Assembly (NCBI GenBank): GCA_031286695.1
Contig: JAITTY010000005.1
Coordinates: 496,001-560,000, forward strand
Reading direction: 5' to 3'
DNA: 64,000 nt
From: Sphingobacterium sp.
GTDB taxonomy: Bacteria > Bacteroidota > Bacteroidia > Sphingobacteriales > Sphingobacteriaceae
The position numbers and the translations under genes were made by a program. This document shows, in pieces, positions 26,491 to 34,562 of the stretch; the first letter of the stretch is position 1; each line of letters starts with the position of its first letter. The notes below the pieces were generated by a model. That model did not search any database, was not told the origin of the DNA, and saw only the letters and a program-made list of their open reading frames with translations.

Positions 26491-27030
26491 CTACCTACTT
26501 ACCATGGGTTCCAGACAATCACCTGGGACAAATTTATTGTTTTCTTCATCTATCAAGCAATCAATTTTCTTTGTTCTTGACTTGTACAACAATCTAAACC
26601 TTCGTGTTTTAAATTTTTCCTTTTTTTCAGGAGTAAAAACAAGCATATCGTTTTGTATCTTGTAACTTCCATTGACAAATTGCATTTTCCTTTCTTCCAA
26701 GAGAACATATCCACTCTTTGCTGCCGATTCTTTTTTGATTGGATCATAACTGTATGAAGTAATAACCATTCTGGCATTGTCGCCTGCCCAACCATATTCC
26801 AATAAATTCTCATTGACAAATAACAGCGAGTCCTTCTTTTCTTCGGTGTTATAAACAAAACAACTTTTTGAAGGGACGAGATCAAGATCCTCTATTTTTT
26901 TTGCCTCCGGCACACGTGTTGTATTCTCAATTTTTGGAAATGGAAAATCTGTTTTACCTGATTTTTTTTTCTGTCCGAAACATAAGATATGGGCCATGAT
27001 CATTGGCACCAGAATAATAATTTTTCTCAT
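26491..27030 (-). CDS. exported protein, unrecognised
   Basis: 179 residues. The signal peptide (about 1-19, ending ILCFGQ) is followed by a Lys-rich linker (KKKSGK), so it is probably periplasmic. Later parts include LVPSKSCFVYNTEEKKDSLLFVNENLLEYGW and a small beta-rich unit (SGYVLLEERKMQFVNGSYKIQNDMLVFTPEKK), like a single-sheet ligand-binding or lipocalin-like piece. The two Cys residues (about 54 and 172) may pair. No family recognised. It is the second gene of the operon, 61 bp after the first and 12 bp before the lipoprotein gene. Confidence 0.6.
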   Translation of the reverse strand: MRKIIILVPMIMAHILCFGQKKKSGKTDFPFPKIENTTRVPEAKKIEDLDLVPSKSCFVYNTEEKKDSLLFVNENLLEYGWAGDNARMVITSYSYDPIKKESAAKSGYVLLEERKMQFVNGSYKIQNDMLVFTPEKKEKFKTRRFRLLYKSRTKKIDCLIDEENNKFVPGDCLEPMVSR

Positions 27031-27091
27031 ATAATTTGATCTTTTTACAATTGTTGCTATTCCATGTTCCCTATGCTCATACTTTCCGGTC

Positions 27092-27496
27092 TTAACGCGT
27101 ACGTTTTAAAGATCGACCTTTTTTTATTGAAAAATAGATCAAAAAGACGGAAAAGCCTATAAATATTATTGTCTGAAAAGCAAACCGCATAGGCTGACTC
27201 TCCCACAATATTGTCGTCTCACCCCCAGTTCTGCTAAAATTCAAGCGATAAGCACCTTTGATTATTGCCTCGATTACGATAAAGATGCTCGAGCCTGCAA
27301 GTGTCAAAAGAAACATCAATAAACCAATCTCTACTATATGGGTACTTATGTACAACACATTATCCACCCGTCCCTTCCATACCCCATTTCTACAGACAAG
27401 GGCGATAATTGATGTTAACAACATCAAAACTGCTCCAACAATTAGAATAACAATTCCTACTAATAATATGATCGAGAACACCGCTATTATACTCAT
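27092..27496 (-). CDS. three-helix membrane protein, first gene of the operon
   Basis: 134 residues. Helices lie at about 2-33, 50-77 and 104-122. A hydrophilic, Gly/Thr-containing loop between the second and third (YRLNFSRTGGETTILWESQPMRF) is probably periplasmic. It ends in a basic tail (KKGRSLKRTR) expected in the cytoplasm. No family recognised. It heads the four-gene minus-strand operon that also holds an exported protein, a lipoprotein and a second membrane protein. Confidence 0.55.
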   Translation of the reverse strand: MSIIAVFSIILLVGIVILIVGAVLMLLTSIIALVCRNGVWKGRVDNVLYISTHIVEIGLLMFLLTLAGSSIFIVIEAIIKGAYRLNFSRTGGETTILWESQPMRFAFQTIIFIGFSVFLIYFSIKKGRSLKRTR

Positions 27497-27836
27497 TAAG
27501 AAACCCTTTAGCTGTTTCTACAAAGGTATCACCTTATCCTTCAGGAATGATGTACGAATATAAAGTCTATCCCAGCGAATAATAACTGCTCTGCTATTCA
27601 ATAAGCATAATAGCAAATAATCTAATGCCAAACCTTCAGCTTGCTCATGATTAACTTTTAATCAACAAACCACTTAGATTCAGTCCCATATCCAAAATTT
27701 ATTCCAGAAGAAATAATCGATTATTATAACACTGATATTTGGGAGAAATAGAGGCACATCCAAAATTCTTTTGTGACGAACAGTAATTGTAGCCAAAATT
27801 ATTATATTGGTATAAAATTTAAATTGTCCTAATCTA
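27497..27836. other. 340-bp divergent intergenic region before the helicase
   Basis: No clear gene. A plus-strand stretch without an ATG (about 27677-27751) reads PKFIPEEIIDYYNTDIWEK and then stops. It looks protein-like and could be the remnant of an older upstream gene. The minus-strand frame over 27680-28000 overlaps the helicase and is rejected. Confidence 0.35.
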
Positions 27837-30509
27837 TTGACTGGATATCCAAAAGCAATTAAGTTCAAATATTCATGGCGGAGGTACCAACTTCGCGTAC
27901 TTGAAGAATTACAGGCGCATCTGAAGGATGGGCATTTACATGTGGTAGCTCCTCCCGGCTCTGGTAAGACTGTTTTAGGGCTTGAAGTTGCGATCCGCAT
28001 TAATAAACCAACGCTAATTCTTGCACCGACACGCGCGATCCGTAATCAATGGATACAACGGTTCTGTGAACTTTTTCTTCAAACAGATACCGTCCCCGAC
28101 TGGATATCTAAAGATATCCGAAATCCCAAATTTATGACGGTAGTGACCTATCAGGGACTGCATGCTGCATGCAATGATCAGAATGTAAGGGGGAATGATT
28201 CAAGCCTTGACCGTATTCTAGGGGGATTGCAATTACAGAAAATCGGTACAATCGTCGTCGATGAGGCCCATCATCTTAAAAATGAATGGTGGCACACGTT
28301 AATAAATATCAAAAAAAAACTGAAACCCATGGTTGTCGGCTTAACCGCGACCCCGCCTTACGATGTCACACCAACAGAATGGCAGCGCTATATGGATCTC
28401 AATGGACCTATAGATGCAGAAATTTCAGTCCCTGAGCTTATCATTGAGGGGGATCTATGTCCGCATCAGGATTATATCTATTTCACCTCCCCGACCCAAA
28501 AGGAAACACAGTTCATTAAAGATTACAGGGAAAGCATCCATAAGCTGTTTAAAGAAATAAGAAAGGACGAAATCGTGCTCCAGGCGATCCAAAAACATCC
28601 GATATGGCTGGACCCGATAGCTGATCTAGACTGGGTATATAATAACTTAAAATTTTACTCGGCTTGCTTAATTTTTCTACATGCCAACCAAATTCCCATT
28701 CCTGATCTCCATCTGGAGATCATTGGTGGCAAAGATTTCAAAATACCTGATCTGGATTATGAATGGATCGAAATTCTACTTGATTTTTATCTGCATCGGG
28801 AGAAGGTACATTTCAATGCGTTTGAAGAGCATCGAAATATACTGACAAATAGATTACAACGGCATGGTGCTCTTGAAAAAAAACAAGTGAACTTTTCCCA
28901 AAATAGTCGTATCAGACAATATTTAACGTCAAGTATCAGTAAAATGGAATCTATCAAGTCGATTGTGGATTTTGAATACGACAAATTGGGTAAAGATTTA
29001 CGCTTGGTCATCCTCTCGGACTTCATACGGAAAGAATTTTATATAAACAGCACTCACAATGAACTTGAATTGAACAAAATAGGTGTTATCCCTATTTTCG
29101 AAAAATTAAGACGCGAAAATAAAAACAACAAGAAAATCGGGCTCCTTACAGGTTCCATAATCATTATTCCGGCTGACACTTATCCAGCATTTAAAACCAC
29201 TTCAGCCAAATACGGTGTCTATGACACCTACGCTAGCCCTGTTCCTTTTGATACTAATTATCTTTCAATAAATCAGACAGAGGGGCTTCAACATGATATT
29301 GTCCACATTGTCACCCAACTATTTCAGGCAGGAGAAATCGAAATCTTACTGGGAACCAAGTCTTTGTTGGGCGAAGGCTGGGATGCTCCAGCAATCAATT
29401 CACTGATTCTAGCGAGTTTTGTAGGCTCATTTGTACTTTCCAACCAGATGCGTGGACGGGCGATCAGAGCCCAACTGAGTAATACGAACAAAACGGCAAA
29501 CATATGGCATTTGGTGTGCGCTGATCCAACCTCTGCTACGGGTGGAGATGACCTTAAATTATTAAAACGACGTTTTAAAAGCTTTGTCGGCATCTCACTT
29601 CGTCAAGAACCTGAAATTGAGAATGGTATCGGCCGTTTTGATCTACCCGAAAATATAAACAACGTTAGGGAAATCTCAAGGAAAAACGCTGAAATGCTTG
29701 AATTTGCAGCCAATCGAAAGGATCTCAAGCAACGCTGGAACGTTGCGCTTAACAAAGGAGTGAATCTCGTAGAAGAGATCAAAATACCTTTTGAAGAAGA
29801 ACAGGATTATCAACGCGTTAAAGCACTGTATCTCAACAAAACAATTAAAAACTTGTTAGTGACAGTGGCTGCAGCCTGGCTTAGCTTTGGACTTGATCAT
29901 GTACAAGGTTTTATTCGAGTACTAAAAAATATGCAGAGCTTGAGAGATCTTTACATTTACATGGCGGGCTTGGGAACAATCGGCATATTGCTTTTCGGTA
30001 GAAACACCATCAAATCGCTACGTATATATCTGAAATACAGAGACATTACCAAAGATCTAAAAAAAGTGAGCCATACCCTATTAGACGCCTTGCTAAAAGC
30101 GCATATCATACGTGCTGATCATGAGGAATTGCGGGTGGAAACGCAAGTCGATCGATCAGGGGCTGTTTACTGTCATCTGGAAGGAGGAACCACTTTTGAC
30201 AAATCTATATTCATCAATGCGCTGTGCGAAATTATTGCACCGATCGACAATCCGCGCTATGTGATTGTCAGAAAAAACACTTTTGCTTTTTTTGTAAAGC
30301 AGGAAGATTATCATGCAGTGCCTGAAATTCTGGCGCGTAAAAAAGAGCTCGCCGAATATTTTAGCAATCAATGGAGACAACATGTAGGTAATTGCGATTT
30401 AATCTTTACAAGGTCTATTACAGGTAGAAAATTAATTTTAAAAGCCAGAGTAAAATCATTGGCCGCTCAATTGGAAGAAAAGTCACTACAGGTGAGCAAG
30501 TGGCGGTAA
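27837..30509 (+). CDS. SF2 DEAH-box helicase with C-terminal membrane hairpin (TTG start)
   Basis: 890 residues starting at TTG 27837. A stop at 27813-27815 closes the frame upstream and there is no ATG before Walker A. The N-terminal WRRYQLRVLEEL, Walker A APPGSGKT (38-45), VVDEAHHLK (DEAH at 142-145), GLTATPP (about 168-174) and LLGEGWDAPAINSLI with QMRGRAIR (537-544) are complete SF2 motifs of the type III restriction/DEAD-like group. Unusually, two hydrophobic helices follow (about 672-690 and 707-723), then a globular tail of about 150 residues (SGAVYCHLEGGTTFDKSIFINALCEII). It may work at the membrane in nucleic-acid surveillance or defence, but this is inference. No methylase or nuclease partner is adjacent. 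Confidence 0.85.
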   Translation: MTGYPKAIKFKYSWRRYQLRVLEELQAHLKDGHLHVVAPPGSGKTVLGLEVAIRINKPTLILAPTRAIRNQWIQRFCELFLQTDTVPDWISKDIRNPKFMTVVTYQGLHAACNDQNVRGNDSSLDRILGGLQLQKIGTIVVDEAHHLKNEWWHTLINIKKKLKPMVVGLTATPPYDVTPTEWQRYMDLNGPIDAEISVPELIIEGDLCPHQDYIYFTSPTQKETQFIKDYRESIHKLFKEIRKDEIVLQAIQKHPIWLDPIADLDWVYNNLKFYSACLIFLHANQIPIPDLHLEIIGGKDFKIPDLDYEWIEILLDFYLHREKVHFNAFEEHRNILTNRLQRHGALEKKQVNFSQNSRIRQYLTSSISKMESIKSIVDFEYDKLGKDLRLVILSDFIRKEFYINSTHNELELNKIGVIPIFEKLRRENKNNKKIGLLTGSIIIIPADTYPAFKTTSAKYGVYDTYASPVPFDTNYLSINQTEGLQHDIVHIVTQLFQAGEIEILLGTKSLLGEGWDAPAINSLILASFVGSFVLSNQMRGRAIRAQLSNTNKTANIWHLVCADPTSATGGDDLKLLKRRFKSFVGISLRQEPEIENGIGRFDLPENINNVREISRKNAEMLEFAANRKDLKQRWNVALNKGVNLVEEIKIPFEEEQDYQRVKALYLNKTIKNLLVTVAAAWLSFGLDHVQGFIRVLKNMQSLRDLYIYMAGLGTIGILLFGRNTIKSLRIYLKYRDITKDLKKVSHTLLDALLKAHIIRADHEELRVETQVDRSGAVYCHLEGGTTFDKSIFINALCEIIAPIDNPRYVIVRKNTFAFFVKQEDYHAVPEILARKKELAEYFSNQWRQHVGNCDLIFTRSITGRKLILKARVKSLAAQLEEKSLQVSKWR

Positions 30510-30561
30510 TACTATCTGTTACCTCCCTGCTCAGCTTCATAGTCCTATTGCGAGAGAAAAA

Positions 30562-31209
30562 TTATAGATTTCTTTTGTTACTTTCGATTGCAATAAACTC
30601 TGGCAAATACTCTGGAGTACAACCTTTGGACACCATCTTATCTCTGTAAAGACCTGTTTTTTCTCCAAGTGCTATGCAACGTTCTCGATACTTTTTGTCG
30701 TAAACTCCAATCCAGCCCGCCAAAAAATTCATTGCCCATTGAACTTCTGGCTCTTCTCGTTCAATTTTACTTTCTACTTCAGACAATAACTCAGTGTTGC
30801 TTGTCGGCGGTGTTTGGCCCATCCAACGCAAACGCCCTTGATAATACCAATAAGTTCGTCTTTTAAGTGGAGATTGGTTGTTTTTCCAATTCTCTATTAA
30901 GGAAAGGGTCTTTTTGTCTTTGGTAAGCTGGTTTGCCATCAACCAATCTATGAGCTGAAGTTTCTCTTTATCAAAATGTTGTTGACTAATCTCGTCGACT
31001 AAATTATCAATAACGCCCTCTGTAAGATGCTTTCTGTCCATAATTAGAATTGCCAGTTGTCGGGCGAAAAAACTTCGAGCTGACCAAAGTTCCATTGCTA
31101 ATGGATGATCCTTTTTTATCTCTTTGGCAATCTTTCGCAAATCACCAAGTTTGGTATCCTTGGCAGTGATTTGTGTCAATATGTTTTCTGCTGTATATGA
31201 ATGTTTCAT
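30562..31209 (-). CDS. AlkD-like DNA alkylation repair protein
   Basis: 215 residues, all helical HEAT-like repeats. LRKIAKEIKKDHPLAMELW, ARSFFARQLAILIMD, LIDWLMANQL, WAMNFLAGWIGVYDKKYRERCIALGEKTG and the C-terminal CTPEYLPEFIAIE match the DNA alkylation repair family (PF08713). AlkD enzymes wrap DNA and remove positively charged alkyl purines without flipping the base. It is convergent with the helicase and follows a helix-hairpin-helix mini-gene on the same strand. In Bacteroidota these proteins are often annotated only as DNA alkylation repair proteins. Specific activity is untested. Confidence 0.88.
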   Translation of the reverse strand: MKHSYTAENILTQITAKDTKLGDLRKIAKEIKKDHPLAMELWSARSFFARQLAILIMDRKHLTEGVIDNLVDEISQQHFDKEKLQLIDWLMANQLTKDKKTLSLIENWKNNQSPLKRRTYWYYQGRLRWMGQTPPTSNTELLSEVESKIEREEPEVQWAMNFLAGWIGVYDKKYRERCIALGEKTGLYRDKMVSKGCTPEYLPEFIAIESNKRNL

Positions 31210-31271
31210 TTACCTATATCTGTCATTAATGGATGCTACTTCGCCTTACTCCATGATTTTAGCTTCTATTT

Positions 31272-31400
31272 TTATTGTTTAAAAGATAAATCTACAGATT
31301 CTAATGCAGCTTTTAACACTGGTAGAGAACTTTTTCCAAAACCATGGAATTTCATTACCTCATTTTCGCTGCAGCTGGCCAACGGCTCCAATTTTAGCAT
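31272..31400 (-). CDS. helix-hairpin-helix mini-protein (no clear start, possibly decayed)
   Basis: A short minus-strand frame too small for usual gene calling. From the ATG at 31400 it gives 42 residues (MLKLEPLASCSENEVMKF then HGFGKSSLPVLKAALE, ending VDLSFKQ). Homology-like sequence continues upstream to about 31451 (KIPYNQKIARRSLENND) without ATG, GTG or TTG. The full stretch of about 60 residues matches the small helix-hairpin-helix DNA-binding proteins related to the RNA polymerase alpha C-terminal domain, including the HGxG hairpin. It starts right after the AraC stop, so it may be read by coupled initiation at a rare codon, or it may be a pseudogene. It precedes the AlkD-like gene. 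Confidence 0.55.
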   Translation of the reverse strand: MLKLEPLASCSENEVMKFHGFGKSSLPVLKAALESVDLSFKQ

Positions 31401-31449
31401 ATCATTGTTTTCCAGAGACCTCCTAGCTATTTTTTGATTATAAGGAATT

Positions 31450-32349
31450 TTAAGCCAGACTTTGCCCCGAATAAATTGAAATCTTTCTCCAATTATTGGG
31501 GGTATTTCCCGTCACTCGTTTAAAAAAGTTGTTAAAATAGGTAGGATATTCAAACCCCAAAGAATAAGCAATATCGGAAATACTCCAATCGGTATAATGC
31601 AAAAGCTCTTTGGCTTCGGAAGCGATTCTTTCTGTAATGAGATCTTTCGTAGTTTTTCCCGTAATTTCTTTAATAGACCGATTGAGATGATTGACATGGA
31701 TATTCAGTCGCTCAGCAAAATCATTGGGATTTTTAATTGTTAATGGATACTTAGGATTATCGATCGGAAATTGGCGTTCTAAAAGATCCATAAACAGCCC
31801 TGATATCCTCGATGAAGCATTGCCTGTCGTAAAATAATTATCAGACGGCTGCATCTTATGAGCTTCGTGGATTATCAGATTGATATAGTTTCTGATTAAT
31901 TCGTCTTTATAATGATAGTCAGAATCCTGTTCTTCTAGCATTTTTTCAAAGATCCCTTTTAGAAACTGATGAGAATGTTCCTCTAACGCAAAAACAGGCG
32001 TCCCTCCTACTTTAAAAAGAGGTGAATTATGTAAACTTTCTAAACGGTCGTTATTGCTGAGAAAACCTTCAGTAAAAATACAGGTATAACTATGGTGCTC
32101 TTCAGATTCAATTTCCCAGGAATACGGAATATGCGGTGTTCCAAAAAATAAAGTATAGCCTTTCACAACGACACTTTTATCTGCATAATGGATTGTACTA
32201 TCTCCATGGTGAAGGCATATTTTATAAAAATCCTTACGGGAATACTCAGGTACTCCCCGAAATGATTCCTCCACCTTAAACACTCTAAAGCCCTTCAACC
32301 TAAGATTGATATCTTTGAGATCAGCCAAACTTTTTAATGAATTTTCCAT
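31450..32349 (-). CDS. AraC-family regulator next to the SDR/hydrolase genes
   Basis: 299 residues. The N-terminal part (about 20-170) has a cupin-like sensor character (KDFYKICLHHGDSTIHYADKS, GTPHIPYSWEIESEEHHSYTCIF). The C-terminal two-HTH AraC domain (about 195-295) reads NHLNRSIKEITGKTTKDLI and ISDIAYSLGFEYPTYFNNFFKR. Downstream in the same direction of the SDR oxidoreductase and the hydrolase, it is the likely regulator of both, because their upstream regions share a 26-bp element with two TTTGA half-sites 21 bp apart. AraC proteins of this type often activate in response to an aromatic or redox-active compound. The ligand is unknown. Confidence 0.92.
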   Translation of the reverse strand: MENSLKSLADLKDINLRLKGFRVFKVEESFRGVPEYSRKDFYKICLHHGDSTIHYADKSVVVKGYTLFFGTPHIPYSWEIESEEHHSYTCIFTEGFLSNNDRLESLHNSPLFKVGGTPVFALEEHSHQFLKGIFEKMLEEQDSDYHYKDELIRNYINLIIHEAHKMQPSDNYFTTGNASSRISGLFMDLLERQFPIDNPKYPLTIKNPNDFAERLNIHVNHLNRSIKEITGKTTKDLITERIASEAKELLHYTDWSISDIAYSLGFEYPTYFNNFFKRVTGNTPNNWRKISIYSGQSLA

Positions 32350-32417
32350 TTGTCAAATATAAGAAAATCAAATAATCGCTGCTTACCTATCTCTAGAATG
32401 CCACCCTTGAAATTAAA

Positions 32418-32446
32418 AGCGTGCAGTTAAAAGGTTACCGCACGCT
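32418..32446 (-). terminator. hairpin terminator after the SDR gene
   Basis: On the minus strand AGCGTGCGGT pairs with ACTGCACGCT (10 bp, one G-U pair) around a 9-base loop and is followed by TTTTA. It lies between the SDR stop (32474) and the AraC start (32349), so the two are probably separate transcripts. Confidence 0.7.
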
Positions 32447-32473
32447 ATTTGATCATCTATTTCGGATGATATA

Positions 32474-33334
32474 CTAAAGTGCTTCCGCAGTGTTCTTCAA
32501 TGCGCCTGGGATGGCCGTATTTTCGCCACGCCGACGCCACCGATCAAGATCACGGTTCCGAGACTGTACGGCGCCTTGCCATAAATTATATGCATCCTCT
32601 CCCAACATGAGACGTACAGGCGCGACATCACTTTCTACCATCTCCACGACCAACTGCATGCCTTTGACCGGATCGCCCATCTGCTGGCCATTTTGTGTCC
32701 TATAGTATTCTTCCATACCCGCATGTAACGGCGCATAATCTTCAATACTACGGGCGGCTTTCATCGCTACACTGCTTGCAAATTCTGTGCGGAAAGCTCC
32801 GGGCTCAATCAGTGTTACACGTACACCAAAAGGTTTCACTTCATGGTGCAATGCCTCCGTAAACCCCTCCAACGCAAATTTTGAAGCATTGTAAAGCCCA
32901 CTTCCCGGGAAAGCAACCAAACCGGCAATACTAGTAAGATTGAGGATATGTCCTGATTTTTGCCTCCGCATTTGTGGCAGTACATCGCGAGACAATTCAG
33001 CTGCAGCGAAGAAATTCAATTCCATTTGCGAACGAATCTGTTCGGAAGTAAACGCTTCCAACGCTCCATAAGAACCTGCTCCAGCGATATTAGCCAAAAC
33101 ATCAATACGACCAAAATGTGCTGTGGCAGATTTTAACGCCTCTCTACGTGCATCGGCATCTGTCACATCCAATTTAATGACCAATGCCTGCTCACCATAC
33201 TCCATGGCAATTTCCTGTAGGGGCTCTAAACGCCGAGCGGCAAGTACCACACCGTCTCCTTTGGCCAATGCCAATGTAGCTAATTCTTTTCCAAAACCCG
33301 ACGATGCGCCTGTTATGAACCAAACTTTATTCAT
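32474..33334 (-). CDS. short-chain dehydrogenase/reductase (classical SDR)
   Basis: 286 residues from the ATG at 33334. The frame is open upstream to 33457, but that part covers the putative operator. Classical SDR motifs are TGASSGFG (8-15, cofactor), NIAG (82-85), the catalytic Ser135 in NLTSIAG, and YNASK (Tyr148, Lys152). The Arg-Arg after the second strand (LAARRLEPL) favours NADPH. Close relatives are annotated as oxidoreductases acting on small carbonyls. It is under a putative AraC element at 33393-33418, 59 bp before the start. The same element occurs before the neighbouring hydrolase, which suggests a shared pathway. Confidence 0.93.
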   Translation of the reverse strand: MNKVWFITGASSGFGKELATLALAKGDGVVLAARRLEPLQEIAMEYGEQALVIKLDVTDADARREALKSATAHFGRIDVLANIAGAGSYGALEAFTSEQIRSQMELNFFAAAELSRDVLPQMRRQKSGHILNLTSIAGLVAFPGSGLYNASKFALEGFTEALHHEVKPFGVRVTLIEPGAFRTEFASSVAMKAARSIEDYAPLHAGMEEYYRTQNGQQMGDPVKGMQLVVEMVESDVAPVRLMLGEDAYNLWQGAVQSRNRDLDRWRRRGENTAIPGALKNTAEAL

Positions 33335-33392
33335 TTCTTTTATTTTTGATACAACAAAGTTATGGACACCGACGCATTCACAATAAAGGTTT

Positions 33393-33418
33393 TCAAACAG
33401 ATTTGTATGATTTTCAAA
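33393..33418 (-). promoter_or_regulatory. shared 26-bp element, copy A (upstream of the SDR gene)
   Basis: Core on the plus strand: TTTGTATGATTTTCAAA, preceded by TCAAACAG. It matches copy B before the hydrolase gene at 25 of 26 positions. On the gene strand it contains TTTGAAAA twice, with starts 21 bp apart, as expected for AraC-family half-sites on one face of the helix. Confidence 0.7.
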
Positions 33419-33501
33419 CATACCCTTTTTATTATTCCCCCAGGAATCTATAGACATTTTAGCATAACCTTAGCTGGAGCTGCAATGAATTAATGTCGAT
33501 T

Positions 33502-34431
33502 CTATCCTAGATTGTCTTGAAAGAATGGTATTAACTGTGCGATGGCTTCTGCTGTTGCGAAAGGTTTATCATATAGATCGTAATGACTTGCTCCAGCAAC
33601 AATGTGCAATGTTTTATTTTTTGAAGCAGCTCGGCTGAATAGCTCGTAAGCATCACGATGAGAGCCAAATGCACCTGTCTTCTCTCCTGCTATAACCAAC
33701 AAGGGCTGGGTGAGCAGATGCTCCGCCAGATGGAATGCATCAAAACCAAAAACTGGTGCCAAACCTGTAAAATATAACTTATTTGGAGATCCCGGATGTT
33801 GGGCTCTCGCTGTTGTGTAGTAGTCGACGGCTTCTACAATATCAATATCATTCAAGCCTGACTGTTTTCTTGCTTCTTCATTTTGAGGAATATAGGAGGT
33901 AATAAAAGCATCAGCTCCATTTGCCTCTGCAGTTCGTTGATTGGCTATCGCTTCTAATGTTTTAATCGCAGCATCAATACTATAATCTCCTTCGCGCATA
34001 ATCCTTCCATAATTAGCAGCAACTACCGTGGCCACAGCTTTAAAACGTCGTTCGGTCATGGCCGCATTTGCGGCATATCCGCCACCGCCACAAATTCCCA
34101 ACACACCAATTCTATTGTTGTCTACATACGAAAGTGTCGTCAAGTAATCTGCTGCACAGCGAAAGTCTTCTACCCGGGTCGCGGGATCTTCGAGAAACCG
34201 AACTTCACCTCCACTTTCTCCCTGATTAGATGCATCAAATGAAAGAGCTATAAAACCTGCTTCCGCCAAAGATTTTCCATAAATTGCACCAGACGTCTGT
34301 TCTTTGCAGCTGCTGATCGGATGAGCACATACGATTGCTGCATATTGTTTATGCTCATCAAAATCTGATGGAAACTGAAGCGTAGCCGCTACTGCCCAGT
34401 TTCTATTTTTAAATGTTACTTTTCGTGTCAT
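33502..34431 (-). CDS. alpha/beta hydrolase of the dienelactone-hydrolase-like group
   Basis: 309 residues. The nucleophile elbow GICGGGG has Cys114 in place of Ser, as in dienelactone hydrolases and the YcjY-like group. CAHPISSCKEQTSGAIYGKSLAEAGF forms the oxyanion side, LLVIAGEKTGAFG the acid region and GASHYDLYD the catalytic His. There is no signal peptide. It probably hydrolyses a small ester or lactone in the cytosol. It lies between the glutathione peroxidase and SDR genes, all minus strand. A 26-bp element identical at 25 of 26 positions to the one before the SDR gene lies 67 bp upstream, so the two are probably co-regulated by the AraC gene. Confidence 0.88.
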   Translation of the reverse strand: MTRKVTFKNRNWAVAATLQFPSDFDEHKQYAAIVCAHPISSCKEQTSGAIYGKSLAEAGFIALSFDASNQGESGGEVRFLEDPATRVEDFRCAADYLTTLSYVDNNRIGVLGICGGGGYAANAAMTERRFKAVATVVAANYGRIMREGDYSIDAAIKTLEAIANQRTAEANGADAFITSYIPQNEEARKQSGLNDIDIVEAVDYYTTARAQHPGSPNKLYFTGLAPVFGFDAFHLAEHLLTQPLLVIAGEKTGAFGSHRDAYELFSRAASKNKTLHIVAGASHYDLYDKPFATAEAIAQLIPFFQDNLG

Positions 34432-34497
34432 GATATTTGTTCTTTAAATATGATAACACAAAGGTAGGGTGCATCAAAAGGCTAATTCTAAAGGAAA

Positions 34498-34523
34498 TCA
34501 AACAGTTTTGTATGATTTTCAAA
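34498..34523 (-). promoter_or_regulatory. shared 26-bp element, copy B (upstream of the hydrolase gene)
   Basis: Core on the plus strand: TTTGTATGATTTTCAAA, preceded by TCAAACAG. It differs from copy A at one base. It lies 67 bp upstream of the hydrolase ATG, against 59 bp for copy A. The second half-site is less perfect here (TTTGATTT). Confidence 0.7.
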
Positions 34524-34562
34524 TAATCAAATCGACCACTTTATAGTCCCGATAAATCGAAA

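Noticed and set aside
27680..28000. Minus-strand 106-codon frame
   Set aside because: It overlaps the helicase N-terminus including Walker A, and the helicase frame has far better support.
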